Source: Thermoprotei archaeon
Lineage (GTDB): Archaea > Thermoproteota > Thermoprotei > Gearchaeales > Gearchaeaceae
NCBI GenBank assembly: GCA_017857595.1
Contig: JAFMCU010000005.1
Span: 37,962 to 101,961 of the forward strand
Direction of reading: 5' to 3'
Length of the DNA: 64,000 nucleotides
Positions 53,462 to 62,674 of the stretch are shown here, in pieces. Numbering within the stretch: position 1 is the first letter of the stretch; the number at the start of each line of letters is the position of its first letter. Made by a program: the position numbers and the translations under genes. The notes under the pieces were generated by a model, which was not told where the DNA came from, ran no database searches, and worked only from the letters and a program-made list of their open reading frames with translations.

Positions 53462-54077
53462 AGAATTAATATTAATAATATTACCTTCAATACTATGGTT
53501 TATTTCTTTCGGTATCTTCTATAATTTCTTTTTATACGGTATTTTTATTTCCACGATAATTTTAGGCCTGTATAGCATTGTTTATTTTAGGCATAATATT
53601 ATATTAATCAGGAATAATTTCTCTAGACATAGAAGATACAATATCATTTTCTACGCATCAATTGGTATAATCCTTAGTTTTATCTTATATTTGATATTTT
53701 ATGCAGGAGATATTCTTTTGAATATTCTTAATTTAGGATATTTTGTAAACGAAATTTATGCAGTAATACAATCCACTTATAAAATTTTGTTGATAATGTC
53801 ATTGATTATAATAGGTCTATTTGAAGAAATTTACTGGAGAGGTTCATTGCAAGAATTTGTATCTAAAAGATTAAAAGGGAAATTTAGGGAAGGGTGGATC
53901 ATTGTTGCCATTTATTATACGTTAGTTCATTTACCAAGCTTAAATTTTGCGTTATTAGCAGCAGCTTTTACAATTGGTTTTATCAATGGGTTTACAGCTA
54001 GTCGATTAGGGATTTTAACAACGATTATAACCCATATATTATGGTTAGAGTTAGTAATGGTTCTTTATCCACTTTAA
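53451..54077 (+). CDS. CPBP/CAAX-type intramembrane protease
   Basis: From ATG 53451 (the track TTG at 53433 is less likely) the 208-aa protein has about six membrane helices and the conserved motifs GLFEEIYWRGSLQEF, YYTLVHLPS and THILWLELVM, which carry the putative catalytic Glu and His residues. Members process prenylated proteins or bacteriocin-type substrates; the archaeal substrate is unknown. Its end overlaps the CDF transporter stop by 4 bp. Confidence 0.87.
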   Translation: MKLKELILIILPSILWFISFGIFYNFFLYGIFISTIILGLYSIVYFRHNIILIRNNFSRHRRYNIIFYASIGIILSFILYLIFYAGDILLNILNLGYFVNEIYAVIQSTYKILLIMSLIIIGLFEEIYWRGSLQEFVSKRLKGKFREGWIIVAIYYTLVHLPSLNFALLAAAFTIGFINGFTASRLGILTTIITHILWLELVMVLYPL

Positions 54078-54940
54078 TATTTAATTATCACATTTACATT
54101 TGTTACTCCTGAAATAACTTTTTTTATTCTTTCTTCATATGCCTTTATAGCCTCTCTCATATTCTTAACAGTTATATTTTCATCAAATTCAACCTCAACT
54201 TCTGTGTGAATTATTGTACCTAAACGACGCATCCTAACATCTATAACTTTCGTAATATATGGTATTCCTTTGGCCAATTCGATTATTAAATTCCTAAGTT
54301 CAGGATTTTTGCATGCATCAAGTAGTATATATGTGCTTTCTTTCAAAACAAAGAAAGAAAGGGCTACGATTAAGCCTGAAATGATTATAGCAGCAATTGA
54401 GTCAAATATTGTGAATCCTATCGTAACAAAATAAAGGCCGATGATAGCAGTGATCGATCCTAATGAATCCTTAAATGAATTTATAGCATCAGCTTTTACT
54501 GATAAAAATCCGATTTTTTGAGCAAATTTAATTTTATAAATTGAAATAGCAAGAGAAGGTATAAAGGCTATAGCTACAACTGCTATAGCTAAGTTGCTAT
54601 TATATACTATATGTTTCCCTACTATGGATAAAATAGAAAAATAAACAACATAACTGGCCATGATAATGCTAACGGATGCGGCCAAGAAAGAAGCTAAGTT
54701 TTCTACTTTATAATAACCAAAGTTAAACACATCATCAGGCCTTTTGTTTGACATAACTAATCCTATTAGAACAATAAAACTAACTATTGCATTTCCAATT
54801 GCATCAAAACCATCAGCTAATAATGCTAAGCTATCTGTGATTATAGAAGTTATAATTTCCAGTATAGCTATTGCCAATGAAATAATAATTGAGATTATTA
54901 TTACTCTCTTAACATTGATTAGTATATTTTTACCATCCAC
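54074..54940 (-). CDS. Cation diffusion facilitator (CDF) metal transporter
   Basis: The 288-aa transporter has six membrane segments and a C-terminal cytosolic metal-binding-like domain (IDVRMRRLGTIIHTEVEVEF). Membrane site residues are altered from the zinc type: the TM2 motif is LALLADGFDAIGNAI and the TM5 motif is VKADAINSFKDSLG, with Asn where zinc carriers have His. This could mean Mn, Fe or another ion, or altered affinity. The start is GTG. Confidence 0.88.
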   Translation of the reverse strand: MDGKNILINVKRVIIISIIISLAIAILEIITSIITDSLALLADGFDAIGNAIVSFIVLIGLVMSNKRPDDVFNFGYYKVENLASFLAASVSIIMASYVVYFSILSIVGKHIVYNSNLAIAVVAIAFIPSLAISIYKIKFAQKIGFLSVKADAINSFKDSLGSITAIIGLYFVTIGFTIFDSIAAIIISGLIVALSFFVLKESTYILLDACKNPELRNLIIELAKGIPYITKVIDVRMRRLGTIIHTEVEVEFDENITVKNMREAIKAYEERIKKVISGVTNVNVIIKY

Positions 54941-55018
54941 TTCTACCCTTAAACAAGTTTTATTCTGTGAAGAATAATTAATAAATCTAATTCTTCTTAA
55001 ATTAATTTAAATCAATTA

Positions 55019-55897
55019 ATGTATCGAGGTCAATTAAAGAACATAAACGGAATTAACTTAGATTTAACTTTTAGGTCAGGTCAAATATTCAGATTCAAAA
55101 AGATAAGTACATATTGGATTGGAATTTATAAATTTTCCATTGTAGCTTTGAAGCAGGAAGATAAACAGATATCTTATAAGGTGGAGGGAATTATAAAAGA
55201 AGATGAATTAATTAATTTTCTAAGTTTAAATGATGACTTTTCTTCAATTTTTGATGAAATACCTAAAGATGATGTTATGTATCAAATTTATATTAAGAAT
55301 AAGGGATTAGCGTTACTAAAACAAGATCCTTGGGAATGCTTATTATCTTATCTTTCTACAAGCTTAAATAACATCAAAAGAATAAACATAATTCTTGATA
55401 GGCTAGCATTTATGTATGGAAAGGAACTACGTATGGGAAATTTAAGATTAAGCACGTATCCTGCGATGGAGGATTTTTGCAAATTGAACTATGACGATTT
55501 TAAATCTATAGGTTTGGGTTTTAGAGCAAAATACTATGCATATTTAGTGAAGAAAATAAAAGAAGGCTTTGATATTTATTCTTTATCCAATCTAGAAACG
55601 TGCAACTTAAAAAAACAATTGCAAGCAATAAAAGGCATTGGTAAAAAAACAGCTGATTGTATTTGTCTTTATTCTTTTAATAGATTGGAGTGCTTTCCTC
55701 AAGATATTTGGATAAAGAAGGCAATTCTAAAATATTTTAAGAATGAGATTGATAAATACTTGGGTTTTAATATCTCTTTTAAAAATATTGAGAAAAAATA
55801 TGAAGAAATATCTTCTTATTTTAATAAAAAATACAACAATTTAGCAGGTTATATTCAATTACTACTTTATAATTCAATTCGAAATAGCATAATTTAG
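55019..55897 (+). CDS. ogg: 8-oxoguanine DNA glycosylase (OGG1-like, HhH-GPD)
   Basis: The 292-aa protein follows OGG1 in layout: N-terminal domain, then the HhH-GPD region with LQAIKGIGKKTADCICLYS near residue 203, where Lys is the expected nucleophile, and FPQDIWIKKAI with the catalytic Asp. It should excise 8-oxoguanine opposite cytosine and nick as a lyase. It shows no Fe-S cluster Cys set, as expected for OGG1. Confidence 0.9.
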   Translation: MYRGQLKNINGINLDLTFRSGQIFRFKKISTYWIGIYKFSIVALKQEDKQISYKVEGIIKEDELINFLSLNDDFSSIFDEIPKDDVMYQIYIKNKGLALLKQDPWECLLSYLSTSLNNIKRINIILDRLAFMYGKELRMGNLRLSTYPAMEDFCKLNYDDFKSIGLGFRAKYYAYLVKKIKEGFDIYSLSNLETCNLKKQLQAIKGIGKKTADCICLYSFNRLECFPQDIWIKKAILKYFKNEIDKYLGFNISFKNIEKKYEEISSYFNKKYNNLAGYIQLLLYNSIRNSII

Positions 55898-55940
55898 TTG
55901 AAAAATCCTTATTTAGGATATAATGTATGTTTATATTAAT

Positions 55941-56078
55941 ATGGCGAAGTGTGTAGTTTGTAATATGGTTGTTTCAGAAAATACTCTACATAAAACAGTG
56001 TACAATGGCAAAACATACTATTTTTGTTCTAAAGAATGTCTCGATGAATTTAAATCCAATCCCAACGAGTACGTTTAA
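55941..56078 (+). CDS. 45-aa YHS/TRASH-like metal-binding protein
   Basis: Not in the ORF track because of its size. ATG 55941 to TAA 56078 encodes MAKCVVCNMVVSENTL...YYFCSKECLDEFKSNPNEYV. C-x2-C with a later FCSKEC is the YHS/TRASH pattern, a small metal-binding or sensing module. It lies 43 bp after the ogg gene, and its stop is 4 bp before the phosphatase stop on the other strand. Function is unknown; a metallochaperone role is possible. Confidence 0.85.
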   Translation: MAKCVVCNMVVSENTLHKTVYNGKTYYFCSKECLDEFKSNPNEYV

Positions 56079-56082
56079 CTTG

Positions 56083-57006
56083 CTAAAGCGTTCTTATAAA
56101 ATTTTTTATATGTTCAAGGTTTTCTAATTCATTTATATTAATTTTTAAGTATGCAGCTTTTTCGTTAAAATAAGGAGGACCTTTTCTAGAAAATATTGTA
56201 ACTACTTGACCAGCATGAGTTATATAATATCCTTGCCTAACTGCTTCATGTCCTCTAATTAAACATTTAAGATTATTCCTATGCAAAAACTTATAACTAA
56301 TATCTGGTCCGAACAACATTCCAGCTCCCCTATATGATCTCTCAAATCCGTTTTCATCCATCGGGTCATTCCATAATATCTCTTCAAAAAATTTTCTCTT
56401 TGGATGAAGTTTCCTAGCATATGCTATATCGTCTAAATTGGATGCTTCTATAGGTATTCCACCATGCAGTGCAATAAATTTGCCTTTAACAACAAATGAA
56501 AGATATAATGTATCGAAAAGAGACTTAATCTTTTTATATACTTGGAATCCTTCTTGTCCAAACTTTTCAATCAGAAATAAAGGTAAATCATGAGGATATG
56601 CAAGTAAGTCATCTGTACCTTCATGGTTACCCCTAAGCATTATAAATCCATCAGGAAATTCTACTTTCAAATTTAATAGTAAATAATAAACATCTGGAGA
56701 ATGCTCGCCTCTATCACCGTAGTCTCCTAAAAATATAGTTATAAGATGACCTTTTCTAATTTCTTCTTCAACGTTTTCTAATTTAAGAATGTTCACTAAA
56801 GTTTCTATATCGCCGTGAATATCACCTATAATTAAATAGTTATGATCAATTGAATCAGCAATTATTAAATCTTCAACTATCTTGAATTCTCTAATGGTTT
56901 GATTTTTTCTTTCTTGATGCATTATTTTAATAGCTTTTTCTATTATGGTAATAAATTGTTGAGCATTAGTTTCTTCAAATAATTTTAAAATTTCATCAAT
57001 AATCAT
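56083..57006 (-). CDS. PPP-family serine/threonine phosphatase (archaeal PP1 type)
   Basis: A 307-aa PPP phosphatase with all signature motifs: IGDIHGDIETL near residue 62, LGDYGDRGEHS near 93, LRGNHEGTDDL near 124, and LIRGHEAVRQG near 247, with ALHGGIP supplying another metal His. It should dephosphorylate Ser/Thr residues. Such PP1-like enzymes are common in Thermoproteota, but targets are largely unknown. It is divergent from the uncharacterised pair at 57070-58957. Confidence 0.94.
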   Translation of the reverse strand: MIIDEILKLFEETNAQQFITIIEKAIKIMHQERKNQTIREFKIVEDLIIADSIDHNYLIIGDIHGDIETLVNILKLENVEEEIRKGHLITIFLGDYGDRGEHSPDVYYLLLNLKVEFPDGFIMLRGNHEGTDDLLAYPHDLPLFLIEKFGQEGFQVYKKIKSLFDTLYLSFVVKGKFIALHGGIPIEASNLDDIAYARKLHPKRKFFEEILWNDPMDENGFERSYRGAGMLFGPDISYKFLHRNNLKCLIRGHEAVRQGYYITHAGQVVTIFSRKGPPYFNEKAAYLKININELENLEHIKNFIRTL

Positions 57007-57069
57007 ACCAAGATTTTTAGGTTAACATATAATTATATATTTGATTCTATTTATTCAATAATCTCAATA

Positions 57070-57969
57070 ATGAGTTATTCAAAAATTATTCAAACAACGG
57101 ATATAGCATTAAATTCTGCAATCCTCATACCTATATCGAACAAAGATAACCCAAAGTTTTATGAGATAAGTTGTAAAGGAATAGCTAAGAATAACGAGTT
57201 TTTATTATTACAGGAGTATGTAAAACCAGAAAAAGAGAATTATAAAAATTTACTAATTTATTTTCCAAACGTACTTTATCCAACATATAAGGGCAGACTT
57301 TTTGAAATAAAATGGAATTATGGAATACACTCAGATAAATCGGAAACTTTTGATGTGAAGTTACGTTCTCTTCTACCTTTCTCTACAAAAAATTTCTTTG
57401 ATAAAAATTTAGAATTGCTAGTTGATAATGTAAATCTATTATTAAACTATGATAATATCGTTACATTAAAGTCACCTCACATAAGAGAATTAAATGAAGT
57501 CTCTTTATTAGTCGAAGAACGTGTAAATAAAAAAATCGCAGATAGCAATACAAATGAAATTATTTTAAACAAAAAGTTGTATTTTGATTTAGAAAATGAC
57601 CAAATTAAGATTAAAATAAGGTTGAATGAAGATTATCCTACTGTGCATAATTCTATATTTTCATTAAGACATAGATTGGTATTGAAATTTAAGGATAGAA
57701 TTGCTGAAGTACCATTGTACTTCTTTCAGAAAAGATTAGACGTTCAAAATTTACCAAGAACATCTTTGAAATATTTTATAATTAAATACTTAAACGATTA
57801 TGGACCTATGAAAGTCGGTGAGCTCATCTCTACGATTTTTAAACAGGAGAAAATAAGGATAAAATCCACGCAAATGAGATCTGAATGTGAAGAGTTAATA
57901 AATCAAGGAGTTATAGTTTATCGAGGTTTAGGAATTCATGCCAGTAAGCTATTTCTGAGAAGTGGATGA
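57070..57969 (+). CDS. Uncharacterised beta-sandwich (arrestin-like?) and winged-helix protein
   Basis: The 299-aa protein has two parts. Residues 1-215 are strand-rich; the stretch FPNVLYPTYKGRLFEIKWNY and a later RHRLVLKFKDRIAEVPLYF recall the two halves of an arrestin-like sandwich. Residues 230-299 look like a winged helix (LKYFIIKYLNDYGPMKVGELISTI). The similarity is by eye and weak. It overlaps the next gene by 8 bp and is divergent from the PP1-type phosphatase. Confidence 0.75.
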   Translation: MSYSKIIQTTDIALNSAILIPISNKDNPKFYEISCKGIAKNNEFLLLQEYVKPEKENYKNLLIYFPNVLYPTYKGRLFEIKWNYGIHSDKSETFDVKLRSLLPFSTKNFFDKNLELLVDNVNLLLNYDNIVTLKSPHIRELNEVSLLVEERVNKKIADSNTNEIILNKKLYFDLENDQIKIKIRLNEDYPTVHNSIFSLRHRLVLKFKDRIAEVPLYFFQKRLDVQNLPRTSLKYFIIKYLNDYGPMKVGELISTIFKQEKIRIKSTQMRSECEELINQGVIVYRGLGIHASKLFLRSG

Positions 57970-58957
57970 GTTAATTGAAAGAATTAGGGATAAAGACTTT
58001 ATTGAAACAAAAGAAGGTTTTTATCAAGTTACAGGTTATATTCATTCTTCACAAGGAATTGTTGCAATACCTAGATATTTTATAGTAAATTTTCCTACGT
58101 ATTGGTATAAAGAAGGTAAATACTTTATGCGTGTTTTACCTGACTATGGTCCTGAAACTGTTGAAAAAGCTATAATTAGTTATTCTAGTAAATATCTTAA
58201 GTTTTATAATGAGTATGGAGTACGTGTTCCTGAAATTCCAATAAATAAGATTATTCAAGTTTACTATACAAATAAATACGATTTATCTACAAAGAAAGAT
58301 TCATTATATAAAATATTTTTAGATATTATACGGCTTTTGAAGAGGGAAATAGGATTAGAAATGGAAAATTTAGGATTGACATCTACAATGCTTATAGGTA
58401 TATCTAATCCAATGATCTCTGATATAGACATAGTGATCTATGGAAAAGAAAACGTTACTAAGTTAAAATCATTTTTGCAATCTTCTAAATTTGAAAAGAT
58501 AAAAATTCAAAACTATACTTATGAATCAAATATAAGGAAAACTAATGAACATAGTCTAAAAATTATAAACAAGAGAAAATGGAATCGCCTAATTTATAAA
58601 AACAGAGAAATATCTTTCAATGCTGTTAAAACCTTTGATGAAATAAAAAAAGATGAAAAAATCAAAAAATGCGAAAATCTTGAATTTGTTGAAGCAAAGA
58701 TTAAAGTTGTGGGAATTAAAAATCCTTATTTTTATCCGTTAGAATATATGGTAAAAATTGAAGAAGCGAATTTCGAATATGAAATAGATAGGTTAGTTAT
58801 ATTTAATGACTTTTTCATAGATTGCTTTGAAGAAGGTGATTTATTGAAAGTAAAAGGAATTATACAAAAAATAAACACTTCTTCTGGTTTATATTATAGA
58901 TTAGCCTTTGGCGTCAGAGAACACTTTGCTGATCAAATGCTCATCTTTTTGGATTAA
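57962..58957 (+). CDS. Uncharacterised nucleotidyltransferase-fold protein with OB-like end
   Basis: The 331-aa protein has a mid-region LTSTMLIGISNPMISDIDIVIYG near residue 137 that fits the nucleotidyltransferase signature (G-S-x-S-D-x-D). The C-terminal part (GDLLKVKGIIQKINTSSGLYYRLAFG) looks like an OB fold, and the N-terminus carries its own strand-rich domain with EGFYQVTGYIHSSQGIV. Activity is unknown. The GTG start sits 8 bp inside the upstream gene, so the two proteins are likely partners. Its end overlaps SHMT by 4 bp. Confidence 0.78.
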   Translation: MDELIERIRDKDFIETKEGFYQVTGYIHSSQGIVAIPRYFIVNFPTYWYKEGKYFMRVLPDYGPETVEKAIISYSSKYLKFYNEYGVRVPEIPINKIIQVYYTNKYDLSTKKDSLYKIFLDIIRLLKREIGLEMENLGLTSTMLIGISNPMISDIDIVIYGKENVTKLKSFLQSSKFEKIKIQNYTYESNIRKTNEHSLKIINKRKWNRLIYKNREISFNAVKTFDEIKKDEKIKKCENLEFVEAKIKVVGIKNPYFYPLEYMVKIEEANFEYEIDRLVIFNDFFIDCFEEGDLLKVKGIIQKINTSSGLYYRLAFGVREHFADQMLIFLD

Positions 58958-60246
58958 ATCAATATAGGCAATTTTTCTTCGGTTAAATTATTCAGCTCTA
59001 TATCGAATGTATATTTAACATGCTGGAAATTTTTTCTAAATTCAATTATCTCGTTCTTTATTGATTCTTTATCAACTTTTTTAATTAACGCTTTCTCCAT
59101 CAATTCAGCTATATATTTCATCTCGCTCACACCGCATCCGTATCTTGTCATTTCTTGAACACCTAACCTTAAACCGCTTGGTTCTCTAACTTTATCTGGA
59201 GTATCTCCCGGTATCATATTTTTATTTGTAATAATATTGCACATTTCTAATTGTGTTGCTACATACGAACCACCTCCTAGATTTCTTACATCAATGACTA
59301 CTTGATGAGATTCTGTGAATCCGTATTTCTCCGCTAAGACTTTAAAACCTAAAGAATGCAATTCTGAAGCTAAAGCTTTCGCGTTCTTTATTACGTTTTT
59401 AGCATATTCTTCTCCAAAATACTTCATTTCAATTGTAGTTGCCCATGTTGCTGCTAATCTATGCAAATGATGATTGGAAACGAATACTGGGAATATGTAT
59501 CTTCTAAACTTTTTAAAAACTTCTTGATTATTTGACAATGCAACACCCCCTTGTGGGCCAGGAAATGTTTTATGTGTAGAACTTGTTACTAGATCTGCAC
59601 CTTCTGCTAAAGGATCTTGGAATTGCTTACCTGCTATTAAGCCTAATACATGTGCTGCATCATAAATAATATAACTACCAACTTCATTAGCAACTTCTCT
59701 TAACTCCTTTACAGGTTGTCTAAATAATATAACCGAACCGCCAAGAATAATTATTTTAGGCTTTTTTTCTTTAATTCTTTTAATTGATGCATCAATATCT
59801 ACTCTCATTTGTTCAGGATTGAATGGAAGCTCTTCTTCTTTAATACCCAGAGCACCTAGTATTCCATATTTTGTATGGCTAACATGAGACCCAGCATATA
59901 CAGGTGCTACAAGAGCTGTATCATCTCTTTCACAAAGAGAAAAAAATGCAGCTCCGTTTGCAGAAGTTCCTGAGACAGGTCTTATATCAACAAATTTAGC
60001 TCTGAATAGTTCTCCTAAAGCTAAATTGGTTTTTTCTTCAATTTCATCAATATACCTAGTTCCTTGATAATATCTTTTCCATGGTAATCCTTCAGCATAT
60101 CTATGCATACCATCATTCATATAAAGCATATCAACTAAAGGCGATGTTACATTTTCTGATGCAATTAGATTAATACACTCTTTTCTTCTCCATTTATTAT
60201 GAGCTCTTACAAGTTCAACAATCCTATATATTTCTTCGTATGCCAT
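58954..60246 (-). CDS. glyA: Serine hydroxymethyltransferase
   Basis: The 430-aa PLP enzyme interconverts serine and glycine with a pterin one-carbon carrier. Key signs are ECINLIASENVTSPLV near the start, the pocket around RYAEGLPWKRYYQGTRYIDE, and the PLP lysine in SSTHKTFPGPQGG near residue 224. Archaeal SHMTs may use modified folates; the carrier cannot be decided here. The start is ATG. Confidence 0.96.
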   Translation of the reverse strand: MAYEEIYRIVELVRAHNKWRRKECINLIASENVTSPLVDMLYMNDGMHRYAEGLPWKRYYQGTRYIDEIEEKTNLALGELFRAKFVDIRPVSGTSANGAAFFSLCERDDTALVAPVYAGSHVSHTKYGILGALGIKEEELPFNPEQMRVDIDASIKRIKEKKPKIIILGGSVILFRQPVKELREVANEVGSYIIYDAAHVLGLIAGKQFQDPLAEGADLVTSSTHKTFPGPQGGVALSNNQEVFKKFRRYIFPVFVSNHHLHRLAATWATTIEMKYFGEEYAKNVIKNAKALASELHSLGFKVLAEKYGFTESHQVVIDVRNLGGGSYVATQLEMCNIITNKNMIPGDTPDKVREPSGLRLGVQEMTRYGCGVSEMKYIAELMEKALIKKVDKESIKNEIIEFRKNFQHVKYTFDIELNNLTEEKLPILI

Positions 60247-60304
60247 TAAACTTTAATTTACTTTTTAAAATATATTCTTATTAATAAAATTCAAATGTAA
60301 ATTA

Positions 60305-61609
60305 ATGGAACCTATTTTGTTAAAAAATTGTAAGTTTATCGTTGATGCAATTAATCCATTGAGAAAGAATAAGGATATACTAATAAAAGATGGAAGAATA
60401 GAACAAATAGGAGAAAATCTTAGTACAAACGGATTTGTTCTTGATTGCAAAGATTGTTTAGTTATTCCTGGCATGATTAATGCACATACACATTCATCAA
60501 TGAGCTTATTCAGAGGGATTGCTGAAGATTCAAAACTCGACGAATGGCTTAATAAAAAAATATGGCCTTTAGAAGCTAAACTAAACGCATATGATTGTTA
60601 CGTTGGTACTAAATTATCCGTAATGGAAATGCTTTTTTCAGGATTTACCTGTGCGGTGGATATGTATTTTAATATGAAGGATGTAGCTAAAGCATATATT
60701 GAATTAAATTTTAGAGGTGTTTTAAGTGAAGGGCTTTTTGATTTTTTTAATGAAGAAGTGCTCGATGAAAAGCTAAAATATGCTGAAACTGCTTTTTTAG
60801 ATTTAAAGAATATTAAATCTGAATTAATTAAGCCCTCATTTGGTCCTCATTCAACTTATACATGTTCAGATAAATTGCTTAAAGGAATTGCTGAAATATC
60901 TAATAAATATAATGCATTAGTACAAATACACGTCGCTGAGACGAAAGAAGAACAAGAACTTTGTATAAGAAGATATGGCTTGCGAGAAATAGAGCTATTG
61001 AAAAAATTGGGTTTGTGCAATAAAAGGTCAATATTGGCTCATGTAGTTTGGCTTAGTAATGAAGAAATTGCAATTCTTAAGAATACTGGCGCCATAGCAG
61101 TTCAAAATACAATTTCAAATTTAAAATTAGCTGTAGGTTCTACATGTGATATAAGAAAATTGCTCAATTCTAATGTAAATGTATCTTTAGGTACCGACGG
61201 ACCAGCAAGCAATAATTCTTTAGATGCTTTTGAGATGTTGAAATTTTCAGCTCTCTTCTTGAAAAATATGTATCATGATCCTACTGTTATAACTTCAAGA
61301 GAAATATTTCGAATAGCTACTTATGATTCATACAAATTAATTTTACCTGAAATAAATGGAGGTTTGATTCGAGAAGGATATGTTGCTGATCTATCCGTTT
61401 TAAACCTTAATTCTTTTAAACTAAAACCGATTACAGAAGACTCAACGCATATAATTAACCATTTAGTGTACTCATGCTCAGGTCTAAGGGCCAAGCATGT
61501 TATAGTAAATGGAAAACCATCCATTTTAAACGGTAAATTATTTAATTCAAATGAAGAAGGGATAATAGAAGAATTTGAAAAAGTCTTTTATTCGTTACTT
61601 AATAGATAA
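60305..61609 (+). CDS. Amidohydrolase, SAH/5-methylthioadenosine deaminase-like
   Basis: The 434-aa metal-dependent deaminase shows MINAHTHSSMSLFRGIAEDSKLDEWLNKKIWPLE, LVQIHVAETKEEQE near 200, SILAHVVWL near 235 and SLGTDGPASNNS near 290. The conserved HVAETK segment favours the S-adenosylhomocysteine/methylthioadenosine/guanosine deaminase group over atrazine-type enzymes. Its end overlaps the phosphoribosyltransferase gene by 15 bp. Confidence 0.87.
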   Translation: MEPILLKNCKFIVDAINPLRKNKDILIKDGRIEQIGENLSTNGFVLDCKDCLVIPGMINAHTHSSMSLFRGIAEDSKLDEWLNKKIWPLEAKLNAYDCYVGTKLSVMEMLFSGFTCAVDMYFNMKDVAKAYIELNFRGVLSEGLFDFFNEEVLDEKLKYAETAFLDLKNIKSELIKPSFGPHSTYTCSDKLLKGIAEISNKYNALVQIHVAETKEEQELCIRRYGLREIELLKKLGLCNKRSILAHVVWLSNEEIAILKNTGAIAVQNTISNLKLAVGSTCDIRKLLNSNVNVSLGTDGPASNNSLDAFEMLKFSALFLKNMYHDPTVITSREIFRIATYDSYKLILPEINGGLIREGYVADLSVLNLNSFKLKPITEDSTHIINHLVYSCSGLRAKHVIVNGKPSILNGKLFNSNEEGIIEEFEKVFYSLLNR

Positions 61610-62188
61610 AACATTCTTTAAAGCGAGGTTTATTTGCCACTTTTTTATACCTGAATTTAACAAATTGTTCAGTATTTCCTTTTCTGACATTCCTTCGTTT
61701 AGTAGCTTTTTTACTAACTTATTGAGAGTCTCGTTTATCTCATAAGGATATATTATCCATTTATCTATAACTCTAGTATAAAAGTCTGGAACAAATTTGG
61801 TCCAGGGTTTAATATAAACAGTAGCAACTTTTATTTCAGAAGGCTTATTATCGTTAATATATTTATAAGCTTTGTTTAAGGATTCTCCTGTATCGCTTAC
61901 ATCATCAACCAGCAATACTTTTTTATTTCTTACATCTTTACCTATAGTTTCAACAATAATTGGCTCTCTTAATGTTTCTGCTACGTTCGTATAAAACTTA
62001 ATATGCATATCGGTAACATTAGGTTGATCCAACAAATCTGATAAAATTCTCCCTACAACCCATCCGCCTCTTGCGATTGCGACAATTATATCAGGTCTGA
62101 AGCCATATAATTTAATTTTATAAGATAAATTTATGATATCCTTGTACAATTGATTCCAGGTTGGGATGTAAAATTCTATTTTATTCAC
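61595..62188 (-). CDS. Purine phosphoribosyltransferase-like protein
   Basis: The 197-aa protein has the PRPP-binding motif VLLVDDVSDTGESLNKA near residue 90 and AIARGGWVVGRILSDLL near 37, as in xanthine/hypoxanthine PRTases of archaea. About 50 extra residues follow the core, ending in an SMR-like short helical stretch (EKEILNNLLNSGIKKWQINLALKNVL). The purine base used is inferred only. The start is GTG. Confidence 0.87.
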   Translation of the reverse strand: MNKIEFYIPTWNQLYKDIINLSYKIKLYGFRPDIIVAIARGGWVVGRILSDLLDQPNVTDMHIKFYTNVAETLREPIIVETIGKDVRNKKVLLVDDVSDTGESLNKAYKYINDNKPSEIKVATVYIKPWTKFVPDFYTRVIDKWIIYPYEINETLNKLVKKLLNEGMSEKEILNNLLNSGIKKWQINLALKNVLSIK

Positions 62189-62243
62189 AATTCATTATAT
62201 TTATATTATTTTTAAATTTTGAATTTGCTTATTATTTTTTAAC

Positions 62244-62672
62244 ATGAATAAAATTGAAGAAAGTTTCTATGCATATGGTCATGAAAAGATAAAATCTACT
62301 CATAAAACTACACTAGAAATAACAAAAGAAGACTATTTAACTGAAAAAGGAGATTGTATAGTAGCTATTAAATCTGAGAAATCCTGTGCTGACCTTAATA
62401 ATGATTTGAAAAATGCTATAAGAAAAGATGGTTCAAAAGTTTTAATAAAATTGGTAGTAGGCAATGAAATTGAGACAGTAGAAGCTTATGGTTCAAAAAA
62501 ATTGATTTTAAATAATTCTACAAGCATGGTGATAAGAAAATCTGAATATATTGATGATCGAACTCTTGCAATTCGTTCGAATAAATCAGCGAATGATTTA
62601 AGAAGAGATTTTATCGATCTTTTAAAAGACAATAACGTCAAGATAAAGATAGTAATTGAAGTTTTAGTTTAA
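62244..62672 (+). CDS. DUF371 archaeal protein
   Basis: The 142-aa protein matches the archaeal DUF371 pattern: SFYAYGHEKIKSTHKTTLEITKEDYLTEKGDCIVAI at the start, and DRTLAIRSNKSANDLRRDF near 110. It shows two similar halves (DCIVAIKSEKSCADLNNDL and TLAIRSNKSANDLRRDF), suggesting an internal duplication. The function is not known. Its stop is 2 bp from the stop of the convergent dehydrogenase gene. Confidence 0.88.
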   Translation: MNKIEESFYAYGHEKIKSTHKTTLEITKEDYLTEKGDCIVAIKSEKSCADLNNDLKNAIRKDGSKVLIKLVVGNEIETVEAYGSKKLILNNSTSMVIRKSEYIDDRTLAIRSNKSANDLRRDFIDLLKDNNVKIKIVIEVLV

Positions 62673-62674
62673 TG

